NCBI GenBank assembly: GCA_022641775.1
Contig: JALCDS010000018.1
Location: 1 to 33,255 of the forward strand
Reading direction: 5' to 3'
Source of the DNA: Clostridiaceae bacterium
GTDB taxonomy: Bacteria > Cyanobacteriota > Vampirovibrionia > Gastranaerophilales > Gastranaerophilaceae
DNA length: 33,255 nt
This document shows, piece by piece, positions 23,523 through 30,889 of the stretch. Below the pieces are notes generated by a model that was given only the letters and a program-made list of their open reading frames with translations, searched no databases and was not told where the DNA came from. The translations under genes were made by a program, and so were the position numbers. Each line of letters begins with the position of its first letter. The stretch's first letter is position 1.

Positions 23523-23893
23523 GCAACTTTATGTGTTCCGGGTTGATGTTTGTCATGTTTGAAGATGCTGATAAAATTATCACTCCAATCCATACATTTT
23601 TCTCCGGCAGTTGCAAGTTTGTCCATAACATTTTCTTTGAAGCCTTCAGGTTTTTCAATGTGTTTTAATTTACCTTCTTTAGACGCATAACCAAGTCCTG
23701 CTATTGTTGCTACGCCAAGAGCAATAACACCCAGCATTGAATAAAGTGCTTTGTGTGAATTCTTTGATTTTGGTTCTACGGGTGGAGCAACCATTTGTGA
23801 GGGCTTTATTGTGTATCTGCCGTCGCGGTTGATTAAAAATTGAACGTCACCCTGATTTTCTGTGAAACTTACAGATGATACGGGACTAATCAT
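23519..23893 (-). CDS. Small single-pass membrane protein
   Basis: A 124-residue unknown. The ATG at 23893 is preferred over the one 8 codons upstream because an ideal SD (aaaggagg) stands 7 bases before it. The N-terminal part has SVSFTENQGDVQFLINRDG and a Pro-rich stretch (QMVAPPVEPK). One hydrophobic helix follows (about 53-70, YSMLGVIALGVATIAGLGY), then a basic-to-mixed C-terminal tail with His and Lys near the end (KHDKHQPGTHKVA). Topology is likely one membrane pass. The SFTE motif near the N-terminus resembles the short motifs of the other two orphans. It is divergent from the DUF1822/TonB gene. Confidence 0.7.
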   Translation of the reverse strand: MISPVSSVSFTENQGDVQFLINRDGRYTIKPSQMVAPPVEPKSKNSHKALYSMLGVIALGVATIAGLGYASKEGKLKHIEKPEGFKENVMDKLATAGEKCMDWSDNFISIFKHDKHQPGTHKVA

Positions 23894-23958
23894 TTTTGCC
23901 TCCTTTAATAAACACATTCGTTAAATAGTATGATTTTAAAACGACTAACACGACAATT

Positions 23959-23988
23959 TTGACGTAAAAATCTTTATTTTTCAATAAT
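23959..23988 (+). promoter_or_regulatory. Candidate promoter of the DUF1822-like/TonB-like gene
   Basis: TTGACG (23959-23964), 18 bp, AATAAT (23983-23988). The leader of about 70 bases ends in a strong SD (agggggag, about 24051-24057) before the ATG at 24066. Confidence 0.4.
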
Positions 23989-24065
23989 TGTTACAAAACT
24001 TTACACCAATTTTGGAATATTTTTTTATTACGCGTCCTCTTACTATTTGTAGGGGGAGAATACTT

Positions 24066-27000
24066 ATGGTTACAGATTCAAATACAATGATTGAAATTGA
24101 TAAGAAAGATATTTCGGATGCAAACTTTTTTGCATGTAAGTTTGCTAATAAAAAGGTTAAGGATAGAGCTTTTGTAAATGCATTAGGCGCAAAGCTCGCT
24201 ATTAAATATTTTGAAAGCGAAGGATTGAATGTTGAAAATATTTATAACCTTCATTATGTGCGAAAAATTCTTGAAGAATTTGATATAGCGGATGTTATGT
24301 TTCCTAATATTCATATAGATGTAAGAGTTGTCTATGATGATAACCAAATATTTATACCTAAATCTCATTTCGATTTCAATATTACCCCTGATATTTATGT
24401 CGTAATGAAGGTCAACAATGATTTTTCAAAAATGGAACTATTAGGATTTGTTGAACCCGGAATGATAAACAAAAACAACTGTAACGATGATTATTACTTC
24501 TTAGAAAAAGAAAAGTTGTCAAATATTTCTGATTTAAAAACATATATTGAAAACTTCAAAGGTGACACAATGCAATCTGTTGATGATGAAGATGTTGAGA
24601 AAATAAGAAATATGATGTTTGACACACTTGATAATGACATAGAAAAAGAAGATAAAAAGACACTTTTCCAATATCTTTTGAAATCAGGAACTTTACGTGA
24701 CAGTTTTATTGAATTGGAAAATTTTGAAACATTGTCATATTCAGCATTGAACAATCCTAATATTAAAGAACCTCAAATTGATGAAAATACGGTTGATATT
24801 TCAGCACTTACAATAAATGATGACGGGACTTTTAAAAGCGGATTGGAAGATGATGTAGAAGCTTTGGTTGCGCTTCCTGAGGATGATGTTGAAGAATCTT
24901 CCAATGAAACTTCACAAGATAATCAAAACGAAAATTCTCCAGAACCTCAAAATGAAGTACAAGATAATGAAGAAGAACATCCATCTGATGAAGATTCAAA
25001 AGGTAATGTAGTAGATGCTATTAGTGAAGTTGCAGGTAATATAGTTGAAGGCGCTGCAACTGCTGGCTTAGCTGCCACAGCAGCTATGGGCGCAGAAGCT
25101 GCTATTGCAGATACAACATCGTCAGTTGCGAGTGCTGCAACAGGTAGTGTTGCTCAAGCTGCAATTAACGAAGCTGACAATATATTAAATTCTATGGATG
25201 ATTTCTTGGCGGATGTTAGTAATACTCCGACAGAAGTTGAGAATAAACCTGAAACTACCGATGAGGAAAATGCAACTTTAAACGATAATAAATCTGAGCT
25301 CAACAGTCAGACAGAAAATGATATATCTGTTTCTGACAAGCAGGAAGAATCTGCCATGACGCTTGATACCGATGCGGATGGAAATATTGAAGCTTTAGAT
25401 TTGGATAATATATCTGATGAAACACTAGGAATAGATGATAATGATATCAAATTGGACTTGGATGAAAATATATCACTTAATGAAACTTCTACAACTCCAG
25501 AAGATATTCAAGAAGTCCCAACTCCTACAGAGGATGATTTGAATTTGCAAGATGAAAATAAAACAACTATTTCTGATATTACGTCAACGGAAGATGATAT
25601 AAATGTTGATTCTACTCCGAATACTGAGGATGACAATGTATCTCAAGAGAATGCAGAAAAAGCCGATTTGTTTACCGGTGAATTTGAAGACGCTGCTGCT
25701 CCTTCAGCTACAACTGAAGATGAGGTTGTGAATTTAGAAGATTTTGATTTTGGGGACAATGATGGCCCAGAGCTTGATGTTGACAGTGATGACACCTTGG
25801 ATTTTGGTGATGCGGACGCTGTCCAAACAAGTGATGAAAATTCAATCAATGTTGAAGATTTAGAAATTCCTGAAAATGCTGATAATCAGAATGATGATAT
25901 GTTTTCTTTTGAAGAATTAGATACAGAAGATGACAAGTCAGGTTTTGGAAAAGATTTGTTGAATTCTCTTTCTGAAAAAGAAGAAAAGGATGTCGATATT
26001 GAACCGTTGAGTTCAACTGATGATTCTGAATCTTCTGAAAATATTGATAATATGTCATCAGATGATGATATGTTAGACGAAATTGATCAGCTTTTGAGTT
26101 CAACGGACGAGATGACGCCTGCCGAACCGGAAATTTCCGATGAACAAACTCAAAATGCATTAGATGATTTACAAGATGAAGTTCCTCAAGAAGAAAATTC
26201 AGAGGATAATGTGATTGATGTTGAAGCTGAACAAAACGAATCTGTTTCTGATGTTCCATCGGATAATTCTCAAAACGATGATGATTCGTTTGGCTTTATT
26301 TCAGATGAATCTATTCCGACTATTGAAACTTCACCGACAGAAGCTACAGCAGCAACAATGGCTACAGCCGTTACCGCTGAAACTTCCGAAAATATTGAAA
26401 TGTTGTTCAATGAAGATTTGACAGATGCAACAGATGATACAGCATCTTCAATTCCGCAAGAACCGTCAAATGAACAAATGGAGCAAGAATCTCAAATGTC
26501 AGAAATGACTCCTGGCATGAACCTTCATAGCGATTCAGGAAAATCAATGAAAAAAGCAACAATTATTGCAGTTGCAAGTTTGGTTTCTGTATTAGCCGTT
26601 GCCGGTATTGGTTATGGAATAAAAACAAAATCTCAAAAAGCGCCTGAACCTTCTGTACCGGCGCCTATTTCAAATGTACCGGTGACTCCGCCACAGGGCA
26701 ATAATGCTATGAATCAAAACCTTCCTGATGTAAGTCAAGCACAAAGACCAGTTGAACCTCAAAGAATTGCAACTCCTGCTCCTCAACATGTTTCAAGACC
26801 TAAAATGCAGGTTACATCATCGGGTCAACCATATTTGAGTGTAAAAAATGTAGTATGGCAAGTTCCAGGTTATCTTTCATCTAACGGGCAAATGCGTTCT
26901 TATTTGAAATCTGCAGGTAAGAGTATAAAATTGTCATTATCGAGTGATTTGTTATTGGCAACTGATTATGCATATTCCAATCGTGTAAAACTCAATTTAA

Positions 27001-27173
27001 AAGTAAGTAGTTCTGGTGCGATTGAGAATACAACTGTTGTTGCAAGTAGTGGTTCAACCCAAATTGATAATATTGTGTTACAATCTGTAAAAAACACTCT
27101 AAACGTTGTCAAACCGCCTACTTCCGCCATAAAAACACCTGACTTTAACTTAACAATTACAATATATTTATAA
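24066..27173 (+). CDS. DUF1822-like / acidic linker / TM / TonB-C fusion protein
   Basis: A 1035-residue protein. I moved the start to ATG 24066 (SD agggggag); the 26 extra codons upstream have no SD. Order of parts: (1) about 15-165, an alpha/beta domain with AFVNALGAKLAIKYFESEG, DIADVMFPN, IFIPKSH and MELLGFVEP, matching the layout of cyanobacterial DUF1822; (2) about 245-825, a very acidic, low-complexity region of Asp, Glu, Ser, Thr and Asn with an Ala-rich insert (about 325-365); (3) one transmembrane helix (about 832-850) preceded by MKK; (4) a Pro/Gln-rich stretch; (5) about 915-1035, a TonB-C-like domain (VKLNLKVSSSGAIENTTVVASSGSTQID). The likely topology is cytoplasmic N-terminus and periplasmic C-terminus. 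Function unknown. It is followed by the sigma factor and ATPase genes. Confidence 0.75.
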   Translation: MVTDSNTMIEIDKKDISDANFFACKFANKKVKDRAFVNALGAKLAIKYFESEGLNVENIYNLHYVRKILEEFDIADVMFPNIHIDVRVVYDDNQIFIPKSHFDFNITPDIYVVMKVNNDFSKMELLGFVEPGMINKNNCNDDYYFLEKEKLSNISDLKTYIENFKGDTMQSVDDEDVEKIRNMMFDTLDNDIEKEDKKTLFQYLLKSGTLRDSFIELENFETLSYSALNNPNIKEPQIDENTVDISALTINDDGTFKSGLEDDVEALVALPEDDVEESSNETSQDNQNENSPEPQNEVQDNEEEHPSDEDSKGNVVDAISEVAGNIVEGAATAGLAATAAMGAEAAIADTTSSVASAATGSVAQAAINEADNILNSMDDFLADVSNTPTEVENKPETTDEENATLNDNKSELNSQTENDISVSDKQEESAMTLDTDADGNIEALDLDNISDETLGIDDNDIKLDLDENISLNETSTTPEDIQEVPTPTEDDLNLQDENKTTISDITSTEDDINVDSTPNTEDDNVSQENAEKADLFTGEFEDAAAPSATTEDEVVNLEDFDFGDNDGPELDVDSDDTLDFGDADAVQTSDENSINVEDLEIPENADNQNDDMFSFEELDTEDDKSGFGKDLLNSLSEKEEKDVDIEPLSSTDDSESSENIDNMSSDDDMLDEIDQLLSSTDEMTPAEPEISDEQTQNALDDLQDEVPQEENSEDNVIDVEAEQNESVSDVPSDNSQNDDDSFGFISDESIPTIETSPTEATAATMATAVTAETSENIEMLFNEDLTDATDDTASSIPQEPSNEQMEQESQMSEMTPGMNLHSDSGKSMKKATIIAVASLVSVLAVAGIGYGIKTKSQKAPEPSVPAPISNVPVTPPQGNNAMNQNLPDVSQAQRPVEPQRIATPAPQHVSRPKMQVTSSGQPYLSVKNVVWQVPGYLSSNGQMRSYLKSAGKSIKLSLSSDLLLATDYAYSNRVKLNLKVSSSGAIENTTVVASSGSTQIDNIVLQSVKNTLNVVKPPTSAIKTPDFNLTITIYL

Positions 27174-27186
27174 AATATGTTATACT
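27157..27186 (+). promoter_or_regulatory. Promoter of the sigma-like gene
   Basis: TTACAA (27157-27162), 18 bp, TATACT (27181-27186) with TGt directly before it (extended -10). It overlaps the 3' end of the DUF1822/TonB gene, so the sigma-ATPase pair can be transcribed separately. Confidence 0.5.
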
Positions 27187-27210
27187 GTCTTAAGATAAGG
27201 GATATGTGTT

Positions 27211-27780
27211 GTGGAATTAGCTCAAGACAAGATAGACTTAATAGAGAGAATAATCAAGAGTGATCGTAAATATCAGAACAACGAAGATTTGTTCGACGAC
27301 TTTTTGAATGAGGCATGCCAACGTTCATATGCGATTGTTAATGCTATTTCTTCTGATGCAACTTTAGAAGTTTATTTGAAAAAAGTTGCAACTACGTCTA
27401 TTTTAAATGTATTGAAAAATTCCGGCAGATTAAGAAGAACACATACAGGTTATGTTTCAACAGGTGAAGTTCCTGTTGATTATTCAGCAACATCGTCAGC
27501 TGTTGATTATTCAAATATAAAAGTTGAATATACAGTGCCGTTTACGCAGGAGACACCGGAAGATGTTTCTATGAAAAATGAAATATTACAAAAGGTTGTT
27601 GATTATGTTTATGCCATCCATAATTCAGATAAAGATAAAAAATATCTTGAAATATATAAATTGAGATATGAAAACGGCATGACTCAAAAAGAAATTGCAA
27701 ATGAGCTTGGTCTTTCTCAATCTGAAGTTTCAAAACGTTTATTTAAATTAATGGATAGAGTTAAAATGGCATTTAATTAG
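27211..27780 (+). CDS. Sigma-70-family (ECF-like) factor
   Basis: A 189-residue protein. The C-terminal region 4 (about 145-185) has a clear helix-turn-helix, YENGMTQKEIANELGLSQSEVSKRLFKLMDR. The N-terminal part (about 20-75; DLFDDFLNEACQRSYAIV...VYLKKVATTSILNVLKNS) fits a degenerate region 2, followed by a Ser/Thr-rich linker. The -10-recognition residues are poorly conserved, so it may be a divergent ECF sigma or an anti-termination-type regulator. The GTG start has SD aaggga (27197-27202). The ATPase gene follows after 12 bases. No anti-sigma factor with a standard domain is adjacent; the neighbours themselves are candidates for that role. Confidence 0.75.
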   Translation: MELAQDKIDLIERIIKSDRKYQNNEDLFDDFLNEACQRSYAIVNAISSDATLEVYLKKVATTSILNVLKNSGRLRRTHTGYVSTGEVPVDYSATSSAVDYSNIKVEYTVPFTQETPEDVSMKNEILQKVVDYVYAIHNSDKDKKYLEIYKLRYENGMTQKEIANELGLSQSEVSKRLFKLMDRVKMAFN

Positions 27781-27792
27781 GGGTAAGACATT

Positions 27793-30783
27793 ATGAAATG
27801 TCCTAAATGTAAAAAAGATGTCACTGAAGATGTTTTAAAGTGCCCTCATTGTGGTTCAAGAATTGGATTAACCTGTAAAAAGTGCGGAACTGTAAATTTT
27901 ATTTTAAATAAAGTTTGTAAAAATTGTGGTAGTGAATTATTAAAAGTCTGCCCTTCTTGTAAAGCGGTAAATTTTCCGGAAGCAAAACAATGTCGTAAAT
28001 GCGGTCATGTTTTTGAATCCAAAACAGAAGCTTCTGAAATACAAAAAGAAGCTCCTAAAAAAATTGAAGAAACTATCAATATAGAAAAATCCGGTGAAAA
28101 TAAACTTTCACAAGGGTTGGCAAAAGATGTTATTTTAAAAGGTTTGTTTTCTGACAACAAAAGAATTGTTTCATTGAGTGGCGCTCGCGGAACAGGCAAG
28201 AGTGTTGTTTTAAAAACTATGATGTATGAAGCGAAAGATAAAAACTGGGTTTACGGCGAATGTACGCCATCTTCTCAGTTGACTCCGGGCGGTTTTATTC
28301 AAGGTGTATTTTTGAGTTTGTTTAATTTACCTGAAATTTGTTTGAGCAATCCACAGTTTGAAAAAACGGCATATAGCTTTGTAAAAAAGGCTTTTCCTCA
28401 AATGAATGACCGCGAAATTTTTGATATTATTAACTTTTTGTATCCACATCTTGAAGGAAAATTTGAAGATTTGTTGGAAAACAAAAACAAAACTTTTGCA
28501 CTTTTAGAAAAAGTTTTTAATAAAGTTATTTCAATTGCAGATACTGTTTTTGTAATAGATAATTTTGAATACATTGACGGGTTTTCATACGAATTTATTA
28601 TGCGATATATGGAAAATTCAGAAGTGTTTGAGAGGATGAGGCTTTTACTTACCTATAATGAGGCAAGACCTGCAAACGGATGGTTCTATTATCCTGAGCA
28701 CCAAGCTGAAGATTGTTATTTGGATGTTGAACTTGCAGATTTTGAATACGATGGGATGAAAGAAGTTTTTGAAGCAAAGAAAAACGCTACAGAAAATTAT
28801 CCTGAATTAAAAGAAGAAGAACTTTACGAAATATATAAGTTGAGCAAAGGTAACCCTGCATTTTTTGAACAGATTTTTGCTCTAAAATACGATTGTGGAA
28901 AAGCAAATCAACCGTTTGAAATGTCTGCAAATTTTGAGGGTGTAATAGGTCAGAGGTTGGCGCTTTTATCTTATTTGAATTCCGGAGCATACAAATTTTT
29001 GATTGGTGCTGCAATTTTGGGTAAAAGAATTAATATCGGGGTTTTGCAGGAAGTTTTTGAACTTTCGGTTGAAGACTTAAAATCAATTGTTGATTATTTG
29101 CTGAAGGCAGAATATATAATTCCTTATAGTGATATGTATTTTGAATTCAAAAATGCTTTTTTGTGGGAAGCTGTGACAGATAAAGCAAAGCTGGATGAAG
29201 GTTTTATTGCTGCGAACGAAAAAATTCTTGCATTTTTGGGCAATTTTACACTGAATTCAATTGCGATACTCGGTGCGATTGCACAAAATCTTCAACAACC
29301 ACAACTTGCGTTCAATATTTGGTCTAAAAATGTTCGATATACTTCTTATATTGGTGATACTAGCCTATATGTTATTTCACAAAAGCAATGTCTTGCAATT
29401 TTGAATGAATTTGATGACAAAGAAACTCTGAAAATTCGTTATAACATAGCCGAAAGACTTGGCAAAATTTTAACCAAAACAAATCCGAAAGAGGCAATGG
29501 ACTTTTTACCGGATGCTTTGAATAATGCCAAAATGGAAGGTAATGAGCCAAAAGAAACAGAATTGTTGGGTTATCTTGCTTTTTGTTGTCGCAAGGTTGG
29601 CAATTATAACGGTGAAATTGAATGTACGGATAACGTTATCGAAAAAGTAAAAGATAAAATGACACCTTTGAATATGGCACTTTTAAAATGTACAAAACTG
29701 AATGCGTTGTTGAATATCGGTGATAGCGGGCAGATTGTAAATATGGTTGATACGGAAATAATGCCTGTCTTTGACGAATTCTTTGACAAAAAACCTGATA
29801 ATAAAAATCAAACGGTTGCTTTTGTATTTGAATCTTGGATAAAAACGTATTTAGTTTTGTCAAAAGCGTTGATTATGCAGGGAAATAGTCGAGCTTTTGA
29901 AGCGCTTGCTATTCTGTTTGAAATTATAGAAAAGAACAAAATTGAAGATGAGCTTTTTGTTTCAAAATGCAAAATTGCATTGGCAATGGCAAATACAATG
30001 AAGGGCAATTTCAAAATTTCAAAAAAATTGCTGGATGATACAATGCATGCCTATCAGGCAAATATTATGGATAATGAAGCCGTTATTCAGTGGAATTTGA
30101 CTGATATTATAAACAGATTTATGCAAAAAAATTATAAAAATATTCAGGAAGATTTGTTTAATATCGTGACTTTTGCCGACAATAACGGGGACAATTTTAC
30201 GAAAAATATTTTGAAAGTTATGTTAGGTAAATTTTTCAAAGATAGTGGCGATACAAAAAAAGCTATGGATATTTATAATGAGCAGATAGTTTATTTTGCA
30301 AAAGAAAAAATGGCATTCGGTGCGCTTTTGACATGGTATATGATTTCTGATGCAACTCTGATTTTGGAAGGTCCGAAAGCAGCTATTGAAATCGCGGAGC
30401 AAGCGCTTGACGTTGCTCAAAACCCGAAAATTGATAATTTTTATTTTAAAATATTGTTGAAAACAGTTCTTATCAAAGCGTATATGGCGCTTTCTGATTT
30501 TGAAACGGTAAAAATCAAACTGGAAGAAGCTGTTGAAATCGCAAAAACTTATGAAATGCAGGATTTGTTATCAAGATTATACTTGTTATATGGTCAATAT
30601 TTTATGGAAATAGGGTTGGTAAAATCTCCTCAGCAACACAAATATATGACTGCTGCAAAAAAGATGTATTCGGCATCTGTTGCTATTGCTAAAGAAACTC
30701 ATAACGCGGATGTTTATACAAATGTCAAAAAGGCAAATAATGACCTTGTTGAATTCTGTAAAAATAACAATATCGGATTGTAG
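27793..30783 (+). CDS. Triple zinc-ribbon STAND-type ATPase with helical repeats
   Basis: A 996-residue protein. Three tandem zinc ribbons have perfectly spaced cysteines (3-6-17-20, 28-31-42-45, 53-56-67-70), a 25-residue period. A charged linker (75-110) leads to a P-loop NTPase: Walker A GARGTGKS (130-137), Walker B VFVIDNFE (252-259, Asp256), and GNPAFFEQ (353-360), the winged-helix junction seen in STAND/AAA ATPases related to the MalT and adenylate cyclase groups. About 400 to the end is helical, TPR-like repeat sequence. No cyclase or DNA-binding domain is visible. The architecture suggests a sensor that opens on ligand binding and uses nucleotide as a switch. It is probably cotranscribed with the sigma-like factor. 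Confidence 0.8.
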   Translation: MKCPKCKKDVTEDVLKCPHCGSRIGLTCKKCGTVNFILNKVCKNCGSELLKVCPSCKAVNFPEAKQCRKCGHVFESKTEASEIQKEAPKKIEETINIEKSGENKLSQGLAKDVILKGLFSDNKRIVSLSGARGTGKSVVLKTMMYEAKDKNWVYGECTPSSQLTPGGFIQGVFLSLFNLPEICLSNPQFEKTAYSFVKKAFPQMNDREIFDIINFLYPHLEGKFEDLLENKNKTFALLEKVFNKVISIADTVFVIDNFEYIDGFSYEFIMRYMENSEVFERMRLLLTYNEARPANGWFYYPEHQAEDCYLDVELADFEYDGMKEVFEAKKNATENYPELKEEELYEIYKLSKGNPAFFEQIFALKYDCGKANQPFEMSANFEGVIGQRLALLSYLNSGAYKFLIGAAILGKRINIGVLQEVFELSVEDLKSIVDYLLKAEYIIPYSDMYFEFKNAFLWEAVTDKAKLDEGFIAANEKILAFLGNFTLNSIAILGAIAQNLQQPQLAFNIWSKNVRYTSYIGDTSLYVISQKQCLAILNEFDDKETLKIRYNIAERLGKILTKTNPKEAMDFLPDALNNAKMEGNEPKETELLGYLAFCCRKVGNYNGEIECTDNVIEKVKDKMTPLNMALLKCTKLNALLNIGDSGQIVNMVDTEIMPVFDEFFDKKPDNKNQTVAFVFESWIKTYLVLSKALIMQGNSRAFEALAILFEIIEKNKIEDELFVSKCKIALAMANTMKGNFKISKKLLDDTMHAYQANIMDNEAVIQWNLTDIINRFMQKNYKNIQEDLFNIVTFADNNGDNFTKNILKVMLGKFFKDSGDTKKAMDIYNEQIVYFAKEKMAFGALLTWYMISDATLILEGPKAAIEIAEQALDVAQNPKIDNFYFKILLKTVLIKAYMALSDFETVKIKLEEAVEIAKTYEMQDLLSRLYLLYGQYFMEIGLVKSPQQHKYMTAAKKMYSASVAIAKETHNADVYTNVKKANNDLVEFCKNNNIGL

Positions 30784-30889
30784 TTTCTAAAAGATAAGTA
30801 TATTTTAGATTAAAGTCTTTTTCTACTTTAACAAACTTTTTTTTTGTGTTAATTTATCATCAAGAGCAAAATAAGAAGGATTTTTAAAG

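Noticed and set aside
23894-23917. Longer N-terminus for the small membrane protein (start at 23917)
   Set aside because: The ideal SD aaaggagg lies inside these codons and serves the ATG at 23893.
23988-24065. Longer N-terminus for the DUF1822/TonB protein (start at 23988)
   Set aside because: No SD and overlap with a candidate promoter; ATG 24066 has a strong SD.
25643-26421. Open frames opposite or within the acidic linker
   Set aside because: By-products of the repetitive Asp/Glu/Ser codons in the real gene.
30810-30831. Terminator between the ATPase gene and valS
   Set aside because: The stem is purely A/T, seven base pairs, with the T tract displaced; mentioned only as a weak possibility.
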